NCBI GenBank assembly: GCA_021186555.1
Contig: JAJKFL010000011.1
Location: 30,801,611-30,865,610 of the forward strand
Origin: Reticulitermes speratus
Lineage: Eukaryota > Arthropoda > Insecta > Blattodea > Rhinotermitidae
DNA: 64,000 nt
Direction of reading: 5' to 3'
Shown: positions 10,780-22,600 of the stretch, piece by piece
Layout: every line of letters begins with the position of its first letter
Numbering within the stretch: the stretch's first letter is position 1
Notes under the pieces: model-generated
Database searches by the model: none
The model's input: only the letters and a program-made list of their open reading frames with translations
What the model was told of the DNA's origin: nothing
Program-made: the position numbers and the translations under genes

Positions 10780-12780
10780 ATCACAATAATGCACGGTATA
10801 TACAATATCAAGAATTTCAACTCTTCAGCTTCTATACGTATAAAATATTGTGCATGACACATAGCATATTTCATATTTGTAGTTTATTTTATGATGGTGC
10901 CAGTATCTCAAACTATACAGCATTGAATGGCACGTTGAATGGTGATTTGGAATGAAGTGGCCATGGGCCTGACTGTATACTATCCTGAAATGAGGACACT
11001 CACAAGAAACCTCAGTCACAACAGCCAGTGTCAAAGCTGAAATTCGAATAAGGCACTTCCTGAATAATGCACTTTGTGTCAAGAGGTATAAAAACACAAC
11101 TGAAATGTGCCACCACATAATAAACAACATGACTGTGAAGTAAATACATGAGTTTAAATGCCTGTCAACTTTTAACGGAATGCAATATTGCTATAATTCT
11201 TGCACCATTTTGAAGCCCACACACTACCATTCTGTGTCAGATTTCAACAGGCCCTAGTACTCTGCACACACCTCTGAAACCTGGAAGACAGAGACCTGAC
11301 ACTAGGCCTTAAAAAGTCAAGAAAAACGGTGGCAAAGTATCTCAAATTTGTGCTCCAGTTCAAGAGTTTCTGGTGCTGAGTGGCAAACTTCCTCTTTGGC
11401 ATAACCACACAAACAAATCACGTGGAATAAAATCAGGACTTTGAGGAGGCCATTCTATTGGTCTTCAACGCCCAATCCATAGTCCAGGAAAATGGTTGTC
11501 AACTGTGATTGTAAAGTAAATACATTATATTAAATGGCTGTGTCTCACAAACGGAATGCTATCCTGGTACAATGCTTGCACCAAGTGAAGCTTATACACC
11601 ACCATTTTATGACAAATATATTTTGTGTTCAATTAGTTCCCAATAACGTTACAGTTTTTAAATTAATGCCCCACATCTCTCCACTCAAATTTAAATCCTG
11701 GCTACTATGTTGTTTTTACCTTCTGATGCCAGGAATTAATTTAAAAATTCAGTTCCCAACTCTCATATCGATTAATGCTGTGTAAGTAAACAATCGCTGT
11801 TTACTGTGAGAATCTTGTAAAAGACACGAACACACTGTGTGCGCAAAATACGGGGTTTTTCGTCATGTCAAGGCTAGGGTTTAACACGTCACTATGGGGT
11901 AGGCCTACATAAGATATGCCACCATAAGTCACCAGCAATGACGCAACACAGAACACGTGGTGAATATTTGCCTCAAGAGTCTACTGTGCCAAAAATGAAT
12001 CCCAAACAGGATAGCAGTTATCATCACATCCTACGAAAACAATTATTATGCACAGAGATCGCATCTTTCCCAACATAAAGATCATGACATATGATCCCAA
12101 ATGACGTCGAGGCATTTTTTGAACTTAATAATATTACGTAAACATGGTGGTATGAATGCTGACGAAAGATTTCGTATGTCAAAAACCGTCGATAACGCAA
12201 CAAAGAAGTGTCGCTAAATGTTTGCCTTTACAGAGCCAAATCAGGTTATGTATGCCCTGTATAACAACTGCGGCGTGTTCGTTCCCTGTTTACACGCCAC
12301 GGAAAGCGAAACACTCGGCAAGTAGTGTATTTGGTCTAAAACATGCGTTTCATTCATCTTTCCAACCTTTGTTATAAACATTTAATGTGAGTTAACCTTC
12401 GGGATGCGGTCTGAAAGAAATGTCGGTCTTTTTTGTAAAGTGTCTGTTATTTTTGTCGGACTTTAATCCAAATTGCTATATGTCAACAAATTTTACCAGA
12501 GGCCCCAAAATATTAAATTTCATAAAAATCCGTCTCGCGGTTCTGGAGTTACTTCCTGCAGTTTTAATAGGCGCTCGGTACGACGCAACGATGCCTGATA
12601 CGTAAATGCAGACCTAAGCGGTTCCATTCACCGTTGTAAACAAAACCGCGACAACTGATATTTCCTTCCCAACTCCGGTGACCAGAGTGTTTTTACAGAT
12701 GCCACTAGTCGCTCAGCGAGTCACGAAATTCGTCTTTCATAGAACACGTACGTTCATACTCGTGTTCACAACAACACGTC
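10780..12780. other. Intergenic, no gene seen
   Basis: Unannotated spacer of the PPAT-PAICS interval. Short open frames show no recognisable protein. From about 12.1 kb CpG dinucleotides become more frequent than in the surroundings, which could mark an upstream PPAT promoter or exon, but no exon could be defined. Confidence 0.4.
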
Positions 12781-13165
12781 ACTAGTCCCGATCCTGAGCC
12801 TGATTAATCCGGCGCACGCCATCCCATCCTGTTTCTTTAAGATCTACTGTAATATCCTCTTCCCATCTCCGCATATCCTGCAGGTTTCGTCACCAAAACC
12901 CAGTACGCATTTCTCCTGCCTTCTATAAGCGCCATATGCCCACCGATCTCGTTCTCCTTGGTTTGGTAACCCGAATATTACATGATAAGTACAGACCATG
13001 AAGTTCCTCGTTATGCAATCTGCTCCACTCCCTGTTACTTCCTTCCTTGCAGGCCCAAATATCCTCCTCAGCACCCTATTCTCGAACATCCTCAGACTAT
13101 GTTCGTCCCTTAACGTAACAGGCCAGTTTCACACCCCCATAAAGCAAAAGGCAATTTGCTTTCTC
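12780..13165 (-). pseudogene. LINE reverse-transcriptase C-terminal relic
   Basis: The minus strand encodes MFENRVLRRIFGPARKEVTG followed by frameshifted pieces. This is the conserved tail after the RT domain of common arthropod non-LTR elements. Frameshifts and stops show it is dead. SINE family C abuts it on the left of its transcript. Confidence 0.7.
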
Positions 13166-13169
13166 CAAT

Positions 13170-13417
13170 GGCGCAACAGCCCTTGTGGGCCAGGGCCTCC
13201 TCATTATCGAGGCTCCACGATCACACTCAGACACACCACACTCGGTAGGACTCCTCTGGACGAGGGATCAGCCCGACGCAGAGACCTCTACCTGACAACA
13301 CACAACACTCACAAGAGACAGACATCCATGCCCACGGCGGGATTCCAACCCACAATCCTAGAAAGCGAGCGGCCGCAGACCAACGCCTTAGCCCGCGCGG
13401 CCACTGGGATCGGCAGA
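13170..13417 (-). mobile_element. tRNA-derived SINE, family C
   Basis: On the minus strand it begins CCAGTGGCCGCGCGGGCTAA with a box A-like GGCTAAGGCGTTGG, then box B GGTTGGAATCCC, then about 150 bp of GC-rich body. It differs in sequence from families A and B. No clear TSD was found. The only copy seen in the window. Confidence 0.65.
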
Positions 13418-13635
13418 CAAAATTATAGTCATCTATATATTAATCTTTACGTTCTTGGATAATAAACAGGAAGACAAAAGATTCTGGACCGAATGGTAGC
13501 AGGCATTCATAAAATTTAATCTGCTCTTCATTTAATCATGCGCGCAATTTTGATTTGTTGGTGCCGTTACAAAATTTTCCAAGCAATTATCAAGCTACCT
13601 TTAACTTGATTTCAGTCTTCCGCCGCGATGTTGAT

Positions 13636-13699
13636 GTAATCTGTGGTCTTTTGGGTAAATACACGACGCCGTGTAATTACCCAAAAGACCACAGATTAC
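13636..13699. repeat. 64-bp near-perfect palindrome
   Basis: Arms 13636-13658 and 13677-13699 are 23-bp perfect inverted repeats. The centre TACACG-acgc-CGTGTA continues the pairing, leaving almost no loop. It can extrude as a cruciform. No TSD was seen. Confidence 0.85.
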
Positions 13700-14715
13700 C
13701 TTTATCTTGTGATTTGAACACAGGGACAACGTTGTGGCAAAATTCAACTTCGGAGTCGGAAAAACGAAGCGGGATAAAGTGACGTTGTTTATAAATAAAC
13801 AAAATGACATCATGATACAGCATGTTTTAAGCAGCTATGTTACGAAACTATTGCGAACTCCTGTTCTGTGTGTGGCAATGTTTACCCCATTCTGCTCCGA
13901 ACGACGTCCTCACTTGTTTTTCGGTCAACAAAGGGGAATGCACGCCACTGTTTGTCAACAGGTGGTCCGCATACAAGTGCTTTACGTGGGTATTCGGTTA
14001 TACGTCCGTCATATAACCTCAACATTTCTCACGGCTTTTTAGGCGCGTTCGCAAAATTGCGAAATGTGACTATTGGCTTCGTCATGTCTGTCCGCATGGA
14101 CCAACTCGGCTCCCACTGGGCGGATTTTCATGAAATTTGATATTTCAGTATTTTGCGAATACTGTCGAGAAATTTCTCAAGTTTCATGAAAATCTGACAC
14201 AAGAACTACAAGAAGACACATGTAAATTCATGATAATACCTCGCTGAACTCCTCTTAAAATGAGAAATGTTTCAGACAACCGTTGTACAGAAAATAAAAA
14301 AACACATTTTTTGTGCAATCACTTTTTTCCCGAAAATCGTGTCCTTTATGAGATAATGAGGAAAAATATGGTACAGCCAGACAGGCCAGATGACAATATA
14401 ATACAGCGCATGCGCTTTGCATGCTCGATAACTATGGCTATGGAGACACACTTAGAATATGTAATACTCATTGCTTTCCCACGGCAACAATGGTTACGCG
14501 AACGCGTTACGTTTATACGTACTGCCTTAAGGCTGGAAGAAGTTTGCTAGCCCTGGATGGTAACGTACAACATACGTCACCAATATATAATGCAATAAAT
14601 TTAATGACTGTAACATACTTTGATTTTGTTGATAAAAGTATGATGTATTCTTAATGATGTGTTTAATTTTAATTCAAATACTTACCGAAGACTGAAAGTC
14701 CTCTCGGATGTGACG

Positions 14716-14910
14716 TTATATCGTTGGATAGGTATCATACACTCGACCTTCCCCGCGGTTACTCTTCCTGGAATGCTTGACCCTGAAGATGAAGGCACTA
14801 CGATCCTTCGAAACGTCTGGAAATACCAAACGACACGGCCTCACAACCCGGAATACTTGAATCTTCAGTAACACCGCCGTGAGCCCCTCAAATCTGACAT
14901 AAAACACCCT
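14716..14910 (-). repeat. Hairpin repeat with CTGAAGA..GAAAC core
   Basis: Contains CCCTGAAGATGAAGG, a loop, CCTTCGAAACGTC on the plus strand at about 14779-14817: core box, extra T, helix GAAGG/CCTTC, GAAAC and a GUC triplet. Flanks resemble the dispersed hairpin family (minus-strand GAGGGGCTCACGGCGGTG). Helix I does not pair, so it is probably a decayed member. Confidence 0.45.
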
Positions 14911-15299
14911 CTTAATTGCTTACAATGGCGTGCTTCCGGTCTTAAATTTCAAAATTATCCGTTTGGCCCACGTAATATTTGAGTTTGAGACCCCTGGCCT
15001 ATGGCGGGAGGAAGGGAATGGCTAGTCGACCCTACTGATCTTCTGGGGACTGTCTTCACAGACCAGAAATGACTGTTGATATTGATCTTGTCAGCAAGTC
15101 ATTCTAATCTCGATCATGACAACACACGAGCGACCTATAGCCGGGATGATTCATTGAGTTGTTAAAATGGATTACAGTCATCTCCAGACCCAATATATTA
15201 GCCCAAGCGCGCTTATTCGTAGTACGGTACAGAAAATGTCTTCGACTTGCTGCACTCCCGTATCAGCACCTCACCCTTGACGGTCTTGTTGAAATTCGG

Positions 15300-16135
15300 C
15301 AGCAAAGTGCCATTTGAACAAGGCTGAGCCTGAGTCTAAGCAGAGGACCGTGACGGTTTCAAACTTCACTGGAGGGCCAGGGGTCATTGAAGCTAGCATC
15401 AAGGTGTTTGGGGACATTGATTGGAACGAGCAGCGAGCAGCAACGATTGGACAGGGAATTAAGACGATGCTTGCTTGATATGAGGAGATCCTGAAGGACA
15501 AGAAGACGTCATTGTCTGGCTAGAGTTCAGCTCTTAATTTCGTCAAGTCATCTTCAGGGACTCGTGCATCGCCATCTGCATTGCTGGACACTGGAGATGA
15601 TGATCTAGAGCAGTGGTTCCCAAAGTGGGAGGCACCGCCCCCTGGGGGGCGGTTGGATTACCGAGGTGGGCGCTAATAGGTACGAAAGGTGGAAGGGGCG
15701 CTGCTATTACCACAGGGGGGCGCTAGTAGACAAGTAGTGCATTTATTTTTATAATAAAATTGAAATAAAGTAATTGTTGTGTTAAAAATAAAAAATAAAC
15801 TAAATTTCTTAGTATTTTAATTTATGAATCCTATTCAAGCACATATTATTTTAATAAACTATTGCTAGATGAATTATTGTTAAAAATAAAAAATATAATA
15901 AATTTTAAATTATTAATTAACACATAAAGCATTAAGCATAACTCTTATAATTTTATTTAAACGATTTTTTAAATACAAAATAAAAGTGGAAACAATTTAT
16001 GTTTTTTAAAAAAGGTAGGGGGGCGCTGTGTGTGTGTGTATATGGAACCAAGGGGGCGGTGGACCGAAAAAGTTTGGGAACAACTGATCTAGATGATCCG
16101 TCTACAGTTCAAGAGGAAGTGCCTCCTCCTTAAAT
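15300..16135 (+). pseudogene. Possible Tigger/pogo-like transposase C-terminal relic
   Basis: Interrupted plus-strand reading frame (about 15300-15610, resuming 16087-16132) reading FGDIDWNEQRAATIGQGIK, a stop, YEEILKDKKTSLS, a stop, SSALNFVKSSS and a Ser/Asp/Pro-rich tail. The layout recalls C-termini of CENP-B-like Tigger transposases. This is recognition by eye only and may be wrong. A hAT element splits it. Confidence 0.3.
15611..16086. mobile_element. Non-autonomous hAT element (476 bp) with 8-bp TSD
   Basis: Terminal inverted repeats CAGTGGTTCCCAAAGTGGG at the left and the complementary TTTGGGAACAACTG at the right. The flanking 8-bp duplication is ATCTAGAG (15603-15610) versus ATCTAGAT (16087-16094), 7 of 8 matching, with the central TA of the Buster-type hAT target. 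The interior is AT-rich and non-coding, with GGGGGCGC blocks near both ends. Confidence 0.88.
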
Positions 16136-16145
16136 TGTCATTTGT

Positions 16146-17191
16146 TTGTCAGATTTCATACATACATTTTTCGCGAGCAGAAATACATATTTTTTCTTGG
16201 CTAAAACAGATTGTGTGGAACTTCATTCCCCATTTTATCATTGCGTTTATGGGGAAATCTGGCTCGAGTTACGTCGTGTCGACTATGTTGCCAGTCTCGG
16301 AGGCACCTACGACGTAATTTCGGGGACAACTGTACTTTATCTTCATGGTCAATGTGTGTGTGTGCAAAAAAAAAAACCAAAACCCGGGTCAGGCGCCTCT
16401 GAAAATAATGCGTACATTAACCGGTACAACGTATTGCATCAGCTGACCGGTGTTGCCTATCCAGCAATTAGCAACAGTGTTGGCAAGGATCTATATAATG
16501 CAGGGTTACGTGCTGCGGAGATGGCAAAGATCAAAGTTTCTTGGAAAAACAGATTGTATTATTACAACCGAATGGCTTCTTGCATCAGACGTGGTCACTT
16601 CTTTTATCCATCGCTAATTACATGCCGTCTAAACTGAAAACAGATTTGTTTCCCCGACTTTCAAATCTGGCGACATCTGCTTACGACAAAAAATTAAAAA
16701 CGACACTACATAATAACAGGGCAATATTTTCTTTCTTTAGCGAATGTTATACGTCGAGTTTCAAACACGTTTTATTCTGTTTATATAACGACAAGCCGCC
16801 CCTCCACACACACACACACGCTCAATTTTCACATAGTTCTCCCAATCAATTTTTCAGGCGCTACTTTAAGGAAAACAGTGGGCATCATATCTCGGAACTT
16901 TTACCTTGTACAATCAGAATTACTGTTCCCACGGCTATTGCTGGGCTGAAAGATCCTTATACAAACCTAGACAATAACGCAGGTGATCAAACCTACAGTT
17001 CCAAGTATTTTGCAGTTACGTCGTTATTCTCTTGGATAACTGTCCACGGACATTTATCAACCACTACCATCACAAGATCAACAGACAGAAGCTTAACTGT
17101 ACAGACGTCAAATTATGAAACTACGACAGTGGGCAACTGTGTCAATACAACAAAGATAACCTCTCAAATAAATAAACAAGAATTCATGTAA
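16146..17191 (+). other. Two overlapping unidentified open frames
   Basis: Open frames of 163 aa (16146-16637) and 216 aa (16541-17191) overlap in different frames. Neither resembles a family I recognise; the second is Ser/Thr-rich towards its end and has an (AC)n-derived HTHTHTHA stretch near 16805. They may be chance frames or remains of an old element. No conserved neighbour supports them as host genes. Confidence 0.15.
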
Positions 17192-17269
17192 ATGCTTCCT
17201 ACTGTTATTACAGTGTTAATATCTATACATTTTTAATAGACCAATATTAATTGCTATTTCGGTAAGAAT

Positions 17270-18500
17270 AGTCCTCTGACCCGTAACAATACGGCTTTAG
17301 ACATAGTTCATCAACGGAAAAGGCCTCTTTCAAAATAATAAACGATATTTTACTAGCACTGAACAATAAATTAACAGTTGGTGGAATATTTTGTGACTTG
17401 GATAATGCATTTGATTGTGTGAAACATGAAATATTATTATCTAAATTGGAATTTTACGGAATTGTAGGTAAAGCCAATACACTGATAAAATCCTATTTAA
17501 AAAATAATAAAAGTTCTGATAGGCACTAGTCATTCCAATAACATTATCTCTTCTGACTGGGTGAAAGTCAAAAACAGAGTCCCTCTGGGTTCAATTCTTG
17601 GTCCTTTGTTCTTTTTATTTGATATAAATGACCTACCAGGAATTATAACAGACATATCTCAACTTGCTGATAATACCAGCACACTTATCTCAAAACCTAG
17701 TCCTACAGAGGTCATAAATGACATTAACAAAGTATTTGGAAATATAAATGACTAGTTCAAAATACATTTGTTATCATTAAATTTTGACAAAACATATTAT
17801 GTTCAATTTCTGGCTAAGAATAATCAAGAAATTAATATAAATATAAATTACCAATACTCATAATACCAATTTTCTCGGATTAATCATTGACAATGCTTAT
17901 CATGGAAAAATCATATTGATAAATTAATGTCTAAAATAAGTTTGGCATGCTATACAATCAGAGCTGTCAAATCTCTTATCACACAAGAATCCTTAAGAAT
18001 AATTTATTTCTCTTATTTCCATTCTGTTATGACATATGGTATAATTTTCTGGGGCAATTCATCCTATTGCAGTAATATTTTTAAAATACAAAAAAGTTAT
18101 TAGAATTATTGCGAATTCTTGAAGTAGAGTTTCTTGTCGAGAATTATTTAAGAAACTAAAGATTCTTCCATTACAATCACAATACATATTTTCTCTTTTT
18201 TAGTTGTAATTAGGAACAGGGACCTATTTAAATCCAATTCTGAGATTCATAGTATAAACACCAGAAATGGTACTGATTTACAACCTCCTATATCAAATTT
18301 AGCAGCCTTCCAAAAACGAACCTTCTATTTTGGAATTAAGGTTTAATAATTTGCCATCTAGTATTAAAGATTTATCTCATAAATAAAAACAATTTAGACC
18401 TGCTTTAAAGAGGTTTCTTCTTACAAATTCATTTTATTCACTGGATGAATATTTTAATTGGAATTCGACTAAAGATCTTGGTCCTCAGTAAATTAATTTC
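17270..18500 (+). pseudogene. Degenerate Jockey-like LINE reverse transcriptase
   Basis: Broken plus-strand frames keep RT landmarks in order: [13 protein letters not shown] with [19 protein letters not shown] (RT blocks around 17300-17450), then VPLGSILGPLFFLFDINDLP (17580-17640), LADNTSTLIS in place of the YADD block, and a C-terminal LRFNNLPSSIKDLS with SFYSLDEYFN near 18330-18455. Several frameshifts and stops make it non-functional. The AT-rich tail runs to about 18645 and ends in (TA)n. Confidence 0.8.
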
Positions 18501-18649
18501 ATAAGCATATTTTTATATATATTGATAAGATAAATGTTATATTGTTTGTATTGTTAAATTGTTATATTACATTGTACTTTGTCAACTTTTGTTTACTGTA
18601 AACTTGACATGCTTTTTATAAGCAAACACATATATATATATAATATTAT

Positions 18650-19688
18650 TGACTGATTCCATATCGAAAAGTTTCTTTCACCTTGTCAGGATTTAAGGAA
18701 TGTAAGCGAATGTGAATAACCGCCACTGGATGTAAACACAACCAACCTACCTCAATCCAAGTATCACTGCTACAACGAACAGCTACATGCGGTGCCGATA
18801 CATTTGCTTCCCACAGTAATAAAACAAGATTATTTTTAACCGTCAGTCTTATTCACTTTTCAAACTATACTCATAATGTCGTACAACTGCTGCATTCACA
18901 AGACGCCACACAAAACGATTTCAATTTGACAGAACAAGTTTCACGCTTTACAAACTTGGCTATGGTATGAATGGAAACTACGCTATATTACGTCATGTCA
19001 ATTTGTAGGTCAAGTCCACAAATGTATGCGAAAAAGACAACGCAATACTGTACTGATGACGACACACTAACAGCACAAAAGGAATTATAGCCTCCAGCCA
19101 TAAGCCAGAAGATATGTTACATGTAATACGTTCACAGCCTATTCCCGGGCATAATTCAAAGCCTCATGTGGGTTACGAATTCGTACACAGCACGGCAACT
19201 CCAAAAAGCATAATTAATTACGATAATTAAGTATATTCACTGGACATTGGCTGACAGGGTACTTACGTACAATATCCGCTAACCGAATCACAAACAACTT
19301 CACAAGCTACCGTAACACCAACTTGCACCAGCTACCATGTGCCTCTGTGTCTTCGTTCTTGCTCGTCTGAGTTCGTCAGCTTGGTGATTTGTTGTATCTC
19401 CATACCACGTGACCCATTGAAATGTGCTCCGAAGGGTCTGTAAAAGGAACGTGATTTAATTGAACTAGGAATTCAGCGGCAAGTGAGCAAACTACCAATC
19501 ACGAATTACTAATCGTAGAAGGAAAGGGCACGCGATAATATGACACTCTCAGTAATTAAAAAGCATTGATGTCACGAAAGCTGCGGAGATAACGCGCGTA
19601 ACCAACATCGTCTAGAAGGCCGAGCTAACGCCAGTTAATTCAGTATTCCGTTAGACTTCTTTGGCGACCGGTTTTAAAAACTCCAGAT
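18650..19688 (+). promoter_or_regulatory. PAICS upstream region and likely promoter
   Basis: The kilobase before the PAICS start codon has more CpG and GC than the flanks and no recognised repeat. A TCAGT arthropod initiator-like site lies at 19640-19644, 45-49 bp before the ATG. Assignment is by position only; no TATA box was seen. Confidence 0.4.
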
Positions 19689-22600
19689 ATGACCGGGACT
19701 GGTAAGTACAACACAAAGTAACAAAACTTAGTCGTAAATGACTTACTGCAAACCGTGCTCTTAATAACACACTAGATACATAGCCACAACAAAATATTCC
19801 ACTGAAAATAGTGAATCACGATGCTTTTGTGTATGAAGGGAACTGGTATATACGTCCTTGAAATATGAATGGAATGTTAAGAATGTAACAGTGTTTATAG
19901 AAACTCCTAGTTGTAGCACAGCGGTTTTCATATTCGTATATACTTTCACTTTGCCTATTTGTGGTCAATAATAAAGGTCAATACAAAGCAAACTCGGAGA
20001 TACACGGCATAAATACTAGACAAAACTCCCACCATCTACCTTCATCAAATTTAACAACACTACTTTGGCATCAAGGTTTTCAACAATCTCCCTTCCCATA
20101 TCAAAAACTTGCCTAATAATACCAGACAATTTAAATCAACCTTAAAGAATTTGCTATATATTTATTCCTTCTCCTCACTCCATGAATACTTTAATAAATA
20201 AAGAATGAAAGTTCATGGCTTATTATCCTAACTGTTCCTTTTGAACTAATCTATTGTTATATAAATAGTAAAATTAATCTATTGTTATATTTTAACATTC
20301 TATTATTTAGCACTGATTGGTCTGAATCCAGTGATACTCAAACTTTTACATACTTTCTCTGTTTTAAATGTTTGTATTATATGGCTTTATTTGTATCTGT
20401 CTGCATTGGTGTTTATATAATATTTAAATTCAATGTAATCATTGATGAATCCAGAACCATCATCATTAAAATCAATTTTAATCTATTTAATTGTTGATTA
20501 TTATATGTATATTTGATTTGTGTTTTGACTTATTTTGTATCCAACAGGCTTTTCATGGATTTATGGAATGTATGAGATTAAGAAATAAATATATATGCAT
20601 AGCTGTACTGGGTAGGTTGTTGTCCTACCATAGTCAGGTGGATGTTATTTTAAACAAGGCAAAAAAAATCCTTTCCATTACACACCTCTGCATCACTTGT
20701 GGTATTAGAACTTTGGGTCCATTTTATCTCATTCCTTGATATTACAGTGCCTTGATTTTATCATAAGCTTACCATGCGTTTCCTGCCATAGTCCAGTGCT
20801 GTTTGTGTAATTAAGTAATTAGTAATAAGTATTTTCTTCCCAGCTCTGCCTTCTACAAGTGAATTATGTTGTTAATTTGTTTTCCTTGTGCAAATTAGTT
20901 TATTATCACAATTCTGTATGAATTTCTTGTTTCTCTTACATTCCCTGGGTCCTTGATGTAATAATCCTGGTGGCATTTGTGACTAATTGTCGACATTACT
21001 TCTTGTAGAAAAAAAAGGTCGCTCTTAATATTCTGTGTTGGGGGCACGCGGTGGCGCAGTTGGTTGAGGCACTGCGCTACAAACCGGAACGTCGCGGGTT
21101 CGATTCCCGATGGTGTCACTGGAATTTTTCATTGACATAATCGTTTCGGTCGCACTATGGCCCTGGGGTCAACTCAGCCTCTAACAGAAATGAGTACCAG
21201 GAATCTTTCCTGGGGGATAAAGGTGGCCGGTGCGTAGGACTGACAACCTTACCACCTTCATGTGCCGATTGTCTAAAACCCTGGGAGCCTCGACCTCCTG
21301 GAGCCCTAAGGGCCTGTCAAGGCCTGTAATGGGATTAAAGAAAAATATATTCTGCGTCATGTTAAAAATTTTTTGTGAGACACTTGTGATGAAGAAGCAA
21401 GGGCTACCTCTTATACATTACTGAGACTGTGACAAATTCTGATGTAAAACCATTGCAGGGAATAATTATGAGCTTGGGCAGCTGGTCATAGAGGGCAAAA
21501 CAAAGCAGGTATGGGACCTACCAACGATGCCAGGCCATGTTCTTGTGCTCAGCAAGGACCGTATTACAGCTGGAGATGGAGTCAAAGCACATGACCTGGA
21601 GGGCAAGGCTGCTATCTCTAATCAGACAAATGGAAAAGTGTTTGAGTGTCTCAATTCTCTTGGTTAGTACAGGAAGTCATCATATGCATGTATATGAATC
21701 AAAATTATAAACTACAGTGTATGTACATTTCTTTTGGTTTTATCAGATTCATGTAGTCATAGATTTTACAGGGTTTTACAGACTGTATGTAACAGCCAGT
21801 ATAGCTTCTCCAGTGTAGTGACTGGGCTATGAAGAATCAGGGTTCAATTCCTGGCAGGGGCAAGAGATTGTTTTCTTCACCAATGCATTCAGACCACCTC
21901 AGGGACCCACCCAGCAACCCATACATGTGTGCTGAGGGTTGTTTCCCCAGTGGTAAAGCAAGACACCCTCATCTAGTGTGAGGGTTAAAAATGCATTGAT
22001 CACTACCTCCACTCCCACATTTCTTCATGGCATGGTGCTTAATTAAGCACAGGGACAACTTTGTGTTTGCTTTATGGACTGTATGTTTTCTAAGTTTTAC
22101 TTGACCATATTCTTCATTGGTCATCTACTGTGTTAAGAAGTTTGTAGTTTGGAGAATTTTTATTTATAAAGTGAGATGATTGTGAAGAAGAAAACAGATC
22201 CTTTGGAGTTCACAAACGCGGACCTGTGATAAGAGATCGAGGGACTTGGATAAGGACTTAAATTCCGATAACCAGCACCAGGCATTGCAAATAACGAACC
22301 ACAACATTCAGACTAATAAAAATTATGACTGGAAAGGGCACAGTTTCATTTTACCATTGTAATTAATGAGTTTAATTTTAGTGGCAACAGGAAATGATTT
22401 ATGGAGTGAGCAGCTACATGCTTAATGCCATTGCTGTGTTACACAGGACTGAAGACTGCATATGTGAAATCTGCTGGAGAAAAATCTTTCATAGCAATAA
22501 AATGTGAGATGGTTCCTATTGAGTGGGTAACACGTCGCTTAGCAACAGGATCCTTTCTCAAGAGGCATCCTGGAGTACCAGAAGGTTTTCACTTCAGTCC

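Noticed and set aside
13555-14140. Overlapping small frames of 75-102 aa
   Set aside because: They span the palindrome and CpG-richer spacer, show no domain and no splice support.
15271-15501. Minus-strand 76-aa frame
   Set aside because: The opposite strand gives a more protein-like, if broken, reading; no family was recognised for this frame.
21045-21125. tRNA gene
   Set aside because: Good A and B boxes, but no full cloverleaf was recognised, and the sequence continues into a 300-bp body with target duplications, so it is the head of a SINE. The same applies to 5620-5697, 9105-9180 and 13330-13417.
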